From: Alkalicoccobacillus porphyridii
Lineage (GTDB): Bacteria > Bacillota > Bacilli > Bacillales > Bacillaceae_D
Assembly (NCBI RefSeq): GCF_007293315.1
Contig: NZ_VLXZ01000008.1
Coordinates: forward strand, 1-64,000
Direction of reading: 5' to 3'
DNA: 64,000 nt
This document shows, one piece after another, positions 8,268 to 16,654 of this stretch (its first letter is position 1; each line of letters starts with the position of its first letter). The translations under genes and the position numbers were made by a program. The notes beneath the pieces are model-generated. The model worked only from the letters and a program-made list of their open reading frames with translations. It ran no database searches and was not told where the DNA came from.

Positions 8268-10454
8268 ATGATGGAGGATCAAAAGCAAGTCATGATTCAA
8301 CAGGTGTCAAAGGAATTAAATATTCAAGAGAAATATGCGAAGCAAGTGATTGAAATGATGGATGAAGGAAATACCGTTCCTTTTATCGCACGCTACCGAA
8401 AAGAAATGACCGGTGGATTAGACGAGGTTCAGCTTCGAGACCTAGCAGAGCGTTGGAGCTATGTGAACCAGCTTTATCAACGAAAAGAAGAAGTCATCCG
8501 ACTCATTGATGCGCAGGAGAAGCTGACAGAGGAGCTTCGTGCAGCGATTGAAGAAGCAGACAAGCTACAAACGGTGGAGGACTTATATCGCCCCTATAAA
8601 CAAAAACGTCGTACAAGGGCAACAGTAGCAAAGGAAAAGGGACTAGAGCCCTTGGCAGAATGGTTATTTTCCTTGCCGAAGTCAGGCGATCCACTAGAAG
8701 AAGCCCATTCATACATAACCGAAGAAAATGAGCTTGAATCAGCAGAGGCAGCCTTAGAAGGTGCACAGGATATTATTGCTGAATGGATTGCGGATGATGC
8801 CGATCTCCGCAGCCTAATTCGTAATCGAACGATGAAAGAAGGTAGCTTAACAGCAGAGGTAAAGGACAAGGAAGCAGACGAGAAATCGGTATTTGAAATG
8901 TATTACGAATATGCAGAGCCCTTGCGTACGATGGCTCCACACCGTGTCCTAGCCGTCAACCGTGGCGAAAAGGAGGGGATCTTACGGGTTGCAGTCCAAT
9001 CTCCAGCGGATAAACTAACAAGTGAACTCGTTCGTAGGACCATTCGTTCGTTTGGATCAAAGGCTGTTCCGTATGTAGAGGAAGCCATTGCTGATAGCTA
9101 TAAGCGTCTCATTCAACCTTCAATTGAGCGGGAAATTCGTAATGAACTTAATGAAAAAGCCGAAGAGCAAGCGATTCACATCTTCTCTGAGAATTTACGA
9201 AACCTCCTGCTTCAACCTCCAATGAAAGACCGAATTGTCTTAGGTGTTGACCCGGCTTTTCGTTCGGGATGTAAGCTTGCAGTAGTGGATGGCACGGGCA
9301 AGGTTCTCGACATTAGAGTTATCTATCCAACACCACCTAAGCAGCAGGTAGAGCAGTCAGCCAAGGTCGTCAAAGAGTTAATCAAGAAATTTGGAGTCAA
9401 TATCATCGCTATTGGTAACGGAACAGCTTCTAGAGAGACAGAGCAATTCATTGCGGATGTAATCAAAGAGCTAACTGACCCAATCTATTATGTTATTGTC
9501 AATGAGGCAGGGGCAAGTGTCTACTCAGCATCTGATCAAGGAAGAGAAGAATTTCCTGAGCTTCAAGTGGAAGAGCGTAGCGCCATTTCAATTGCCCGTC
9601 GCCTCCAGGACCCACTTGCTGAATTAGTGAAAATTGATCCGAAATCAGTAGGGGTTGGCCAGTATCAGCATGATGTCTCTCAGAAAAAGCTGACAGATTC
9701 ATTAACCTTTGTTGTTGAAACGGTTGTGAACAGGGTAGGGGTTAATGTGAATACAGCCTCAGCAGCTCTTTTGCAATATGTAGCTGGTCTATCTAAAACA
9801 GTGGCAAACAACATCATTAAGCAGCGTGACGAGCAAGGGCGCTTCCAAAGTCGGACAGAGCTAAAGAAAATCCCAAGACTGGGCGCAAAAACGTACGAGC
9901 AGTGTATCGGTTTCCTGCGTATTCAGGATGGAAAGCAGCCACTGGATGCAACAGGTATTCACCCGGAAAGTTACAAGGTGGCCAAAACCATCCTTGATAA
10001 GGTGGATGTTTCGACAAAAGAAATCGGAACATCAATGGCTAAAGAACGCATTCAATCTATTCAGAATCAAGAGCTTGCAGCAGATCTAGATATTGGTTTA
10101 CCGACTTTAAAGGATATTCTAGATGCCTTCATTCGTCCAATGAGAGACCCACGAGATGAAGTAGCCAAGCCATTACTCAAGCAGGATGTTCTGAAAATGG
10201 AGGACCTTGAGCCAGGTATGCAAATGGAAGGCACAGTCCGAAACGTCGTAGACTTCGGAGCTTTTGTTGACATTGGTGTAAAACAAGACGGGCTCGTGCA
10301 CATCTCCAAGCTCACAAAACGTTTTGTGAAAAACCCAATGGATGTGGTATCCGTAGGTGACATCGTAACGGTGTGGGTGACCTCAGTAGATGTTCAAAAA
10401 GGACGAATTGCGTTAACCATGCTAGAGCCAGAAAACCAAGTCATTTCATCCTAA
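8268..10454 (+). CDS. tex: Tex family RNA-binding transcription accessory protein
   Basis: Tex is a conserved cytoplasmic nucleic-acid-binding protein implicated in transcription and RNA handling. The 728 residues contain the N-terminal helical region with VPFIARYRKEMTGGLDE, a YqgF/RuvC-like domain around VLGVDPAFRSGCKLAVVDG, two helix-hairpin-helix stretches near LNTASAALL-like VNTASAALLQYVAGLS and KIPRLGAKTYEQC, and a C-terminal S1 domain at GTVRNVVDFGAFVDIGVKQDG. AAGGAGGAAG precedes ATG 8268; a second ATG follows at 8271. A candidate promoter with TATGAT at 8227-8232 lies just upstream. In B. subtilis the orthologue ydcI has the same place after rsbX. Confidence 0.95.
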   Translation: MMEDQKQVMIQQVSKELNIQEKYAKQVIEMMDEGNTVPFIARYRKEMTGGLDEVQLRDLAERWSYVNQLYQRKEEVIRLIDAQEKLTEELRAAIEEADKLQTVEDLYRPYKQKRRTRATVAKEKGLEPLAEWLFSLPKSGDPLEEAHSYITEENELESAEAALEGAQDIIAEWIADDADLRSLIRNRTMKEGSLTAEVKDKEADEKSVFEMYYEYAEPLRTMAPHRVLAVNRGEKEGILRVAVQSPADKLTSELVRRTIRSFGSKAVPYVEEAIADSYKRLIQPSIEREIRNELNEKAEEQAIHIFSENLRNLLLQPPMKDRIVLGVDPAFRSGCKLAVVDGTGKVLDIRVIYPTPPKQQVEQSAKVVKELIKKFGVNIIAIGNGTASRETEQFIADVIKELTDPIYYVIVNEAGASVYSASDQGREEFPELQVEERSAISIARRLQDPLAELVKIDPKSVGVGQYQHDVSQKKLTDSLTFVVETVVNRVGVNVNTASAALLQYVAGLSKTVANNIIKQRDEQGRFQSRTELKKIPRLGAKTYEQCIGFLRIQDGKQPLDATGIHPESYKVAKTILDKVDVSTKEIGTSMAKERIQSIQNQELAADLDIGLPTLKDILDAFIRPMRDPRDEVAKPLLKQDVLKMEDLEPGMQMEGTVRNVVDFGAFVDIGVKQDGLVHISKLTKRFVKNPMDVVSVGDIVTVWVTSVDVQKGRIALTMLEPENQVISS

Positions 10455-10470
10455 TATGTTTAAATATAGA

Positions 10471-10506
10471 ACGAAGTAGGCGAGAACATTGTCTACTTCG
10501 TTTTTC
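10471..10506. terminator. Bidirectional terminator between tex and cmpA
   Basis: ACGAAGTAG at 10471-10479 and CTACTTCGT at 10493-10501 form a 9-bp stem followed by T residues. It ends tex on the plus strand and contains the stop codon of cmpA on the minus strand. Confidence 0.8.
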
Positions 10507-10621
10507 GATGAAAAGGATAGCTCTTCTGATAGTAGAACCAGCACTGGTTCAATACGCGTAGTTGGTATTTATTTTTTTCGGCGAATGCGCGTCTAAGCTG
10601 CTTTTTTAACCAAGTAGGCAT
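10493..10621 (-). CDS. cmpA: Cortex morphogenetic protein CmpA
   Basis: A 42-residue minus-strand frame beginning [20 protein letters not shown] and continuing with [10 protein letters not shown] has the composition and motif order of B. subtilis CmpA, a tiny regulator of spore cortex assembly made in the mother cell. An AAGGAGA ribosome site lies about 9 nt before the start. B. subtilis cmpA also sits between tex (ydcI) and ydcK, so the position strongly supports the call. It is a few residues longer than the 37-residue B. subtilis form. Its presence implies an endospore former. Confidence 0.85.
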   Translation of the reverse strand: MPTWLKKQLRRAFAEKNKYQLRVLNQCWFYYQKSYPFHRKTK

Positions 10622-10724
10622 AATTCGCCATCTCCTTCGTTCGTATGATAGTATTAACTACTATATGCAATGGAGTTTGTCAGTGTTTCCACCTTTAGTG
10701 TATTTTTTTGAAAGGAGAACGCCC

Positions 10725-11174
10725 ATGCACCAACAAGAGCTACAACAGCTTGTCGAGAATATCTCCTCGGAGCACTTTAACCGTCCATTCGTACACACAG
10801 CACGTTTTAATGCAAGACTGCGTACCACAGGAGGACGATACTTCCTCCAATCCCATGATATTGAGATAAATCCTAAAATGCTCGCAGCCTTTGGTATGGA
10901 TGAGTTAATCGGCATCATCAAGCATGAGCTTTGCCATTACCACCTTCATCTCCAAAAACGAGGCTACAAGCATCAAGACCCAGAATTCAAACAATTACTC
11001 AGCCAAGTGGGCGGCTTAAGACATTGCCGATTCATTGAGGGCACTCAAAATACACCGAGGCAAATTCACACATATAGCTGCTCCTCCTGTAATCAAACGT
11101 ATATAAGAAAACGAAGAATAAACACCTCTCGATATGCCTGCGGAAAGTGCAGGGGAAAGCTAAAAAAAATCTAA
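10725..11174 (+). CDS. ydcK: SprT-family metalloprotein
   Basis: A 149-residue SprT-like protein with the zinc-metalloprotease-type motif HELCHYHLH near residue 63 and a C-terminal zinc ribbon formed by [10 protein letters not shown] and [10 protein letters not shown]. The true start is ATG 10725 after AAAGGAG; the frame is open to 10665 but without a ribosome site. The function of the bacterial family is not settled, though the fold suggests a protease or a DNA-repair-linked protein. The gene follows tex-cmpA as in B. subtilis. Confidence 0.9.
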   Translation: MHQQELQQLVENISSEHFNRPFVHTARFNARLRTTGGRYFLQSHDIEINPKMLAAFGMDELIGIIKHELCHYHLHLQKRGYKHQDPEFKQLLSQVGGLRHCRFIEGTQNTPRQIHTYSCSSCNQTYIRKRRINTSRYACGKCRGKLKKI

Positions 11175-11239
11175 AAAAGTTATTGCTTGTCTATAATAGA
11201 TTATGATATATTATAGAAGTCGCAAAAATGAGTACATAT

Positions 11240-11314
11240 TCCACAGTAGCTCAGTGGTAGAGCAATCGGCTGTTAACCGATTGGTCGTAGGTTCGAGTCC
11301 TACCTGTGGAGCCA
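11240..11314 (+). tRNA. tRNA-Asn(GTT)
   Basis: Cloverleaf with acceptor TCCACAG paired to CTGTGGA, anticodon loop CTGTTAA, TTCGAGT loop and an encoded CCA end. Confidence 0.97.
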
Positions 11315-11315
11315 C

Positions 11316-11406
11316 GGAGAAGTACCCAAGTGGCTGAAGGGGCGCCCCTGCTAAGGGTGTAGGTCGTGTAAGCGGCGCGAGGGTTCAAATCCCTCCTTCT
11401 CCGCCA
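11316..11406 (+). tRNA. tRNA-Ser(GCT)
   Basis: Class II tRNA of 91 nt with acceptor GGAGAAG, anticodon loop CTGCTAA, long variable arm and encoded CCA. Confidence 0.97.
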
Positions 11407-11423
11407 TTTTTTTATGTTTCATC

Positions 11424-11498
11424 GGCCCGTTGGTCAAGTGGTTAAGACACCGCCCTTTCACGGCGGTATCACGGGTTCGAATCCCGTACGGGTCACCA
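11424..11498 (+). tRNA. tRNA-Glu(TTC)
   Basis: Acceptor GGCCCGT, anticodon stem-loop with TTC, T loop TTCGAAT and encoded CCA. Confidence 0.96.
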
Positions 11499-11534
11499 TT
11501 ATATATGCCAGCAATTGATTGAAGATAGGGTAAT

Positions 11535-11756
11535 TTCGAGGACACAAGTTATTAAAAGAAGGAGCGTACAACCGTACGTGACCGATTGAGAATAACGAAA
11601 TGGACGAAGAAATTCGCCGCTTATCTGAGATTGTTGACAAAGAGAAACGATGAGTTCGAGGACACAAGCTTTCGAAGGATGGAGCGTACGACCGTACGTG
11701 ACTGACTGAGAATAGCGCAGAGGACGAAGAAATCAGAAGTTTATCTGCAGTCAAGG
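11535..11756. repeat. Two-copy 120-bp tandem repeat inside the tRNA cluster
   Basis: TTCGAGGACACAAG starts at 11535 and again at 11655, an exact 120-bp period, and the similarity runs almost through both copies. Each copy contains a palindromic stretch GCGTAC-ACC-GTACGT-like and ends in ATCTG. The unit lies between tRNA-Glu and tRNA-Val, so it would be transcribed with the tRNA precursor. Frames on the minus strand across it run through tRNAs and are not credible genes. Confidence 0.8.
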
Positions 11757-11832
11757 GGAGGATTAGCTCAGCTGGGAGAGCATCTGCCTTACAAGCAGAG
11801 GGTCGGCGGTTCGAGCCCGTCATCCTCCACCA
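11757..11832 (+). tRNA. tRNA-Val(TAC)
   Basis: Acceptor GGAGGAT paired with ATCCTCC, anticodon loop CTTACAA, encoded CCA. Confidence 0.97.
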
Positions 11833-11845
11833 TTTATCTTAATAT

Positions 11846-11922
11846 GGTCCGGTAGTTCAGTTGGTTAGAATGCCTGCCTGTCACGCAGGAGGTCGCGGGT
11901 TCGAGTCCCGTCCGGACCGCCA
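11846..11922 (+). tRNA. tRNA-Asp(GTC)
   Basis: Acceptor GGTCCGG paired with CCGGACC, anticodon loop CTGTCAC, encoded CCA. Confidence 0.97.
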
Positions 11923-11946
11923 TTTTTATAGGATGTATCTAAACAC

Positions 11947-12028
11947 GCGGGTGTGGCGGAATTGGCAGACGCGCTAGATTTAGGATCTAGTGTCTTATGA
12001 CGTGGGGGTTCAAGTCCCTTCACCCGCA
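11947..12028 (+). tRNA. tRNA-Leu(TAG)
   Basis: Class II tRNA with acceptor GCGGGTG paired to CACCCGC, anticodon loop ATTTAGG and variable arm. CCA is not encoded. The 3' end overlaps the stem of a terminator-like hairpin. Confidence 0.96.
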
Positions 12029-12050
12029 CTTTTCACAAAGTGCTTTTTTT
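12026..12050 (+). terminator. Terminator-like hairpin after tRNA-Leu(TAG)
   Basis: GCACTTT at 12026-12032 and AAAGTGC at 12037-12043 form a 7-bp stem followed by seven T. It begins within the acceptor stem of the tRNA, so processing and termination compete for the same bases. Confidence 0.65.
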
Positions 12051-12060
12051 TATACAACGA

Positions 12061-12143
12061 GCGGTTGTGGCGGAATGGCAGACGCGCTAGGTTGAGGGCC
12101 TAGTGAGGTTAAACTCGTGGAGGTTCGAGTCCTCTCAACCGCA
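12061..12143 (+). tRNA. tRNA-Leu(GAG), intact integration target
   Basis: Class II tRNA with acceptor GCGGTTG paired to CAACCGC, anticodon stem CTAGG/CCTAG and 7-nt loop TTGAGGG (anticodon GAG). CCA is not encoded. From the first base of the anticodon loop (12092) onward, 53 bp of this gene plus its terminator are repeated many times downstream, so it is the attachment site of the integrated modules. The intact gene is restored at each integration by the incoming 3' half. Confidence 0.97.
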
Positions 12144-12507
12144 TCCCAGTAGTACCAAGGCTTTTAAAGCTTTGGTGCTTTTTTATTATATTCTAATAGA
12201 GGTAATATCTTCACCATATCTTCACCACAGGGGTAAAAAACGGGAGTAAAACTGGAGTAATAGATAGGTTTTATTTAAAATCTGAAAATGTTCACAAAAT
12301 ATTCATAGTTCGTGTTTGAACATAGAAATAATTCTGCACTAAATTTAAACGGTAATTACTTTAATGAAGTTCCAAATAATATTCATAAGCTAGATTAAAA
12401 CTAGTGCAAAAGTTTTAGTGAGAAATCTGTCGAAATCTAATGCTAGTCCTAAAGACACTTATTGGGTATAATGCAAAGTAACTACTAATTGCTAGGAGGA
12501 AAATATT
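12144..12507 (+). other. Left attachment flank of the newest module
   Basis: After the tRNA terminator, TTCACCA occurs at 12210 and again at 12221, an 11-bp period identical to that of the class A arms. GGGGTAAAAAACGGGAGTAA and a further GGAGTAA follow, giving another short direct repeat. These look like integrase arm sites. From about 12265 to 12490 I see only AT-rich sequence with no convincing gene; AGGAGG at 12494-12499 serves the SIR2 gene. Confidence 0.6.
12154..12186 (+). terminator. Terminator of tRNA-Leu(GAG), copied in the scars
   Basis: ACCAAGGCTTT and AAAGCTTTGGT form the stem, followed by GCTTTTTT. Variants of this hairpin end nearly every scar downstream. Confidence 0.85.
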
Positions 12508-13683
12508 ATTTATTTTAATCCAATTAGAGAAATAAGTGAAATTAAAAATCAAATTTCGTATCCAAAAAGAATTGGTTTTCTTTTCGGGGCAGGAAGTTCA
12601 ATGGCTCTAGGTCTTCCGGGAATTTGGAAATTGACAGAATTAGTCGTAGATAACTTAAGTACTGAAAACCGAGAAGTTGTAAAAATAATCGTATCTGAAC
12701 TAGATGATGAAAAATGTGAACCTCATATTGAGCAGATTCTTAATAAGATAAGAATGATTAGACAAGTTACTAAAGATAGTGAAAATAGATCTTATGTTGA
12801 AGTAAATGGCTTAGTTGCAAAAGAATTAGACATAGAGATTTGTAAGCAAATATATATGATTTTAAGTGAAGAAGAAAAAAAAGCAATTGAATCAGAAGAA
12901 AATAATTCTCATTACACTGAGCGATTTTTTGCATGGTTAAACAATAACAGACAAAATTTTGAAAAAGAAATATTTACTCTGAATTACGATATGGTTTTTG
13001 AACGATCATTAGAAAATTTAAAACTTCCTTATTATGATGGGTTTGTAGGTGCTTATGAACCTTTTTTCTGTCCTGAAAGTATTGAGAAATTAGATGTGAT
13101 GAATAGTATACCAGTTTCTTGGATTAAAATTTGGAAAATGCACGGTTCTTTGGGTTGGTATTGGAAAAAAGGTAGCTCTGTTACTGGTGGAAAAGTAGTT
13201 AGATTAGGAGTTCAAGTTAATGAGGAATTAGATGAACTTGTTATATATCCTTCTAAAGAAAAATATGAATCGTCACGTAAACAACCATTCATCACTTATG
13301 TTGATAGGCTAAAAAATTATTTGAGGGATGGAGAAGGAATATTTGTCATTAGTGGTTACTCATTTGGTGATGAACATATCAATGACGTGATTTTTGATGG
13401 ATTAAGACAGAATAATAGATTACATGTGATAGTTCTACTTTTTTCCAATGATGACTTAAACAGAATTAAAGAAGATGTCATGAACTTTATGAATATATCT
13501 GTTCTATCACCAAATTATGCAATTATAAGTGGTAAACATGGTGAATGGAAGTTAGATGAAGAAGAGTTAGAAGACGGAAACGGAGATATAACTGATTTCT
13601 GGGATATAGATGATAATTCATTAGTTATCGGAGATTTTCTTAAAGCAGTAAATTTCATTACTGAACATAAGGAAGTCGAATAG
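12508..13683 (+). CDS. SIR2-family NADase, defence subunit of a SIR2-HerA system
   Basis: The SIR2_2-like domain is expected to hydrolyse NAD+ on phage infection. The nucleotide loop FLFGAGSSMALG, FTLNYDMVFE with the Asn and Asp, and WKMHGSLGW with the catalytic histidine are visible, and SGYSFGDEHIND closes the domain. The glycine loop lies upstream of the first ATG (12601), so translation must start earlier. The frame is open to 12496, with a strong AGGAGG at 12494-12499, yet no ATG, GTG, TTG or CTG is available; the codons at 5 and 8 nt from the ribosome site are ATT (12505, 12508). Initiation at an ATT codon is therefore inferred. The herA gene follows after 26 bp, and paired SIR2 and HerA proteins are an established antiphage complex. 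Confidence 0.85.
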   Translation: MYFNPIREISEIKNQISYPKRIGFLFGAGSSMALGLPGIWKLTELVVDNLSTENREVVKIIVSELDDEKCEPHIEQILNKIRMIRQVTKDSENRSYVEVNGLVAKELDIEICKQIYMILSEEEKKAIESEENNSHYTERFFAWLNNNRQNFEKEIFTLNYDMVFERSLENLKLPYYDGFVGAYEPFFCPESIEKLDVMNSIPVSWIKIWKMHGSLGWYWKKGSSVTGGKVVRLGVQVNEELDELVIYPSKEKYESSRKQPFITYVDRLKNYLRDGEGIFVISGYSFGDEHINDVIFDGLRQNNRLHVIVLLFSNDDLNRIKEDVMNFMNISVLSPNYAIISGKHGEWKLDEEELEDGNGDITDFWDIDDNSLVIGDFLKAVNFITEHKEVE

Positions 13684-13709
13684 TGGTAACTATTCTAAGG
13701 AGATACTAA

Positions 13710-15485
13710 ATGAAAAGTGAAGTTACATACTTAGGATCAGTGATTAACGTAGATAGTAACTCAATTGAAGTTGAGATCACAGATGATATTCCCTCTTCAG
13801 CACCTATAGTAAATGGAAGGTTATATCGAATTGGACAAATAGGTACTTTAGTAAAAGTTCCTATAGGTAATATAAGACTTTTTGGTATTGTAGCTTCAGT
13901 TAGCAATGTCTCTAATAAGATACAAGATGAGAATAACATGAATGATAACGGATCAAGATATTTACAAGTGCAATTAGTAGGGGAGCAGATTGGAAAAAAG
14001 AAATTTGAGAGAGGTATTGGAACTTTTCCAACTATTAATGATGAGGTTCATATAGTTACTGAAGGGGATTTACTTAATATTTATGGAGAAGAAGGAAAAG
14101 GGTTAATTGAAATAGGAAAACACTCTTCAAGTGATAATTTATCAGTGCACCTAGATTTGCACAATTTAGTACTAAGGCATAGTGCTATCTTAGGATCAAC
14201 AGGCAGTGGTAAATCAAACACTACAGCACATTTAATTAATGAAATTTTAGAGAACTATAATGGTTCAAGAGCAGTTCTAATTGATATTCACGGCGAATAC
14301 TCATCAGCTTTTAATGGTAAATGTAAAGTTTTTAAGATAAATGATACTGCTAATCCTTTAAAAATACCCTATTGGACTATGAATTTTGATGAATTATCAT
14401 TTTTCTTGGTTGGAAGACCGAATGGACAAGAAAGACCTGAAGATAAAAAATTGCGGGAAGAAATATTGAGGTACAAGAAACTAAATGCGGGAAAACTAAA
14501 GGCTGGTAGTATTAATGAAGATTCTATCACACCTGATTCACCTATTCCTTTTGATATCAAGCAAGTATGGCATAATTTTAATCGAGAAGTAAATGGTACT
14601 TATTCTTCGTCAAGCGACCAGACTAGAAATACTGAAGAATTAGAAGATGAGGGAGATTTTCAAAACTTAATTCCGGCAAAATTTAAAGAGTATGCTATTG
14701 GAAGTGGAGCTCCTTATAAATCTAAAAATCAAATTATGTATTCATATGAGCAAAAAATATTCTCGAGGTTAAAAGACTCTAGGTATAACTTTATGTTTAA
14801 TCCTGAAGGTTATTTAAACGCAGATTCAGAGTGTGATTTAGATACATTAATACGTGGGTGGATTGAACATAATGAAAGGCTTACAATTCTAGACCTTAGT
14901 GGTGTACCATTTGAATTAATAGACATAACAGTAGGTTTATTAACAAGATTAATCTTCGATAGTATGTATTGGGGTAGAAAAGAAACTTACACTGGTAAAA
15001 ACAGACCTCTATTGATGGTTTTTGAAGAAGCTCATATATATTTACCTAAAAACGAGGATAGTACTCATATTTATGGTTATGCAAGGAAAGCAGTTGAAAA
15101 AGTATTTAAAGAAGGTAGAAAATTTGGAGTAGGTGCTACAGTAGTTACACAAAGACCATCGGAGATATCAGAAACTATATTAGCACAAGTAGGAACATTT
15201 ATTGCTCTAAGGCTAACTAATAGTTCAGATAAAGGAACTGTTAAATCTGCTGCACCAAATAATATGAACAGCCTAATAGATTTACTTTCTTCGCTTAGAA
15301 AAGGAGAGGCAATTGTAGTAGGTGAATCTATTGAAATTCCCTCGAGAGTTCGTATAAAAGAGTACACACCAAGACCTAATAGTAACGATCCTAATCTAGT
15401 TGAGAGTTGGATAAAGGATTTTAAATTGGATGATGTAAATTATAAGAGTGTCGTTACTGCAATGAGAGAACAAAAACATTTATAA
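13710..15485 (+). CDS. HerA/DUF87 hexameric ATPase of the SIR2-HerA system
   Basis: A 591-residue HerA-like translocase. A beta-barrel HAS domain occupies roughly residues 1-130, Walker A is GSTGSGKSN near 165, an inserted charged region follows around 220-340, Walker B is PLLMVFEEAHIYLP, and the family motifs VVTQRPSEISETIL and GTFIALRLTNSSDK come near the end. In SIR2-HerA systems this ATPase assembles a hexamer that scaffolds and gates the SIR2 NADase. The start has AAGGAG 6-8 nt upstream. Codon use is strongly AT-biased compared with the core genes before the tRNAs, consistent with transfer. Confidence 0.92.
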   Translation: MKSEVTYLGSVINVDSNSIEVEITDDIPSSAPIVNGRLYRIGQIGTLVKVPIGNIRLFGIVASVSNVSNKIQDENNMNDNGSRYLQVQLVGEQIGKKKFERGIGTFPTINDEVHIVTEGDLLNIYGEEGKGLIEIGKHSSSDNLSVHLDLHNLVLRHSAILGSTGSGKSNTTAHLINEILENYNGSRAVLIDIHGEYSSAFNGKCKVFKINDTANPLKIPYWTMNFDELSFFLVGRPNGQERPEDKKLREEILRYKKLNAGKLKAGSINEDSITPDSPIPFDIKQVWHNFNREVNGTYSSSSDQTRNTEELEDEGDFQNLIPAKFKEYAIGSGAPYKSKNQIMYSYEQKIFSRLKDSRYNFMFNPEGYLNADSECDLDTLIRGWIEHNERLTILDLSGVPFELIDITVGLLTRLIFDSMYWGRKETYTGKNRPLLMVFEEAHIYLPKNEDSTHIYGYARKAVEKVFKEGRKFGVGATVVTQRPSEISETILAQVGTFIALRLTNSSDKGTVKSAAPNNMNSLIDLLSSLRKGEAIVVGESIEIPSRVRIKEYTPRPNSNDPNLVESWIKDFKLDDVNYKSVVTAMREQKHL

Positions 15486-15499
15486 GGAGTGTTTAATAT

Positions 15500-15715
15500 A
15501 TGGAAAGAAATTATGTAAGTTCAAGTATGATTTTGTCTATTGGATATGAAGAAGAAACCTCAACTCTAGAAGTGGAGTTTAAAAGTAATAATCAAGTATG
15601 GAACTATTATGATGTACCAAGTTATATTTATGATGAATTTCATACCAATGAATCTTGTGGGAAGTATTTTCACTCCAATATTCGTGGCAAATATGCAGAA
15701 AGTCGAATTGCATAA
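15500..15715 (+). CDS. KTSC-domain protein, possible third member of the defence operon
   Basis: The 71-residue protein, with SSMILSIGYEEETSTLEVEF, WNYYDVPSYIYDEF and GKYFHSNIRGKY, fits the KTSC fold known from the C terminus of some lysyl-tRNA synthetases and from many phage- and defence-linked small proteins. It begins 14 nt after herA with an AAGGAG site, on the same strand, and is followed by a strong terminator, so it ends the SIR2-HerA transcript. Its role is unknown; KTSC domains are thought to bind nucleic acid. Confidence 0.75.
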   Translation: MERNYVSSSMILSIGYEEETSTLEVEFKSNNQVWNYYDVPSYIYDEFHTNESCGKYFHSNIRGKYAESRIA

Positions 15716-15741
15716 TAATTACATTATACAAACTAAATAAT

Positions 15742-15781
15742 AAGAGCGTTTTTTCTATTAAAAGAAAAGCGTTCTTTTTTG
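15742..15781 (+). terminator. Terminator after the SIR2-HerA-KTSC operon
   Basis: AAGAGCGTTTTTTCT pairs with AAAGAAAAGCGTTCTT around an ATTA loop, followed by TTTT. Perfectly placed after the last gene. Confidence 0.85.
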
Positions 15782-15829
15782 TTTTAAATGTAAAAATAAA
15801 GTTAATTAGCCAAGCAAAGGTCGCTTGGC

Positions 15830-16453
15830 TTAGAACATACTATCAAATTTATCTGCTGTCTCTTGTTGTTTATTTGGGAACAGGTGACCATATACGTCTA
15901 TGGTAGTTTTAATAGAAGCATGTCCTAATCTTTCTTTAATGGTCACATGATCCTCTTGCTGATTGATAAGTAAAGCTACGTGCGAATGTCTTAGATCGTG
16001 CAAGCGAATAGGTTCTAAATCACCTTTACTACATATCGTTCTAATTCTTCGACTGAATATATCTTTAGTGGGAGGTTTCTCTCTATATTGAAACATGTGT
16101 ACTTCATCATGATGTTTTATATCTAATTTATTAAAGAGATAGATTTGTTTTTCTCTCCACTGATCGAGAAGTTCAATTAATTTTGTATTAATACTTACAC
16201 GTCTAATAGAGTTTTTTGTTTTAGGTTCAGTAATAACGATTTCACCGTTTAGGTAGTTGAGTGATTTATGAACATTAATTTCTCTTTTAGAACGGTCAAT
16301 GTCATTCCAGTTTAATGCTAACATTTCACCACAACGCATTCCTGTTAGGTATACGAATGTATAAAACACTTTGAATAGAAAATTATCTTCATCGATCAAA
16401 GACAAAAATTCTTTGAATTGATCAGGTGTCCAGAAGAAAGGCGGTTTCTTTCG
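15830..16453 (-). pseudogene. Truncated tyrosine integrase (catalytic domain only)
   Basis: The minus-strand frame from a stop at 16454-16456 reads RKKPPFFWTPDQFKEFL and continues as a full phage-integrase catalytic domain: the first Arg in LTGMRCGEMLALNW, the HxxR box in LHDLRHSHVALL, then GHASIKTTIDVYGH with the second His and the nucleophilic Tyr. The N-terminal arm-binding and core-binding domains are absent and no start codon precedes the conserved part; an ATG at 16403-16405 lies inside the domain. It is the only integrase trace in the array and belongs to the family that often targets tRNA genes. It is inferred to be non-functional. Confidence 0.88.
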
Positions 16454-16654
16454 TTATGTAAAAAAATAGTAATTTTAATTAGGTCAGTTTCCTAACAATC
16501 TTTGTCATAGATTTAAGCTGTAGGAGGCGTCATATACAAACATTTATACTCACCCTAACGATACTTCTTTACAACTATTTTTAAAACAAGGTACTCTTGT
16601 AATAACTTAAAATACCTATCCAACTAATGATATTAATTTATAGGAGTGTTAATT

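Noticed and set aside
8503-10363. Long minus-strand frames inside tex
   Set aside because: Composition (Ser/Arg/Leu-rich) and position show they are antisense shadows of the Tex reading frame.
11351-11823. Minus-strand frames across the tRNA cluster giving proteins such as MTGSNRRPSACKADALP
   Set aside because: They are antisense to tRNA-Glu, tRNA-Val and the 120-bp repeat; this is a well-known type of spurious annotation.
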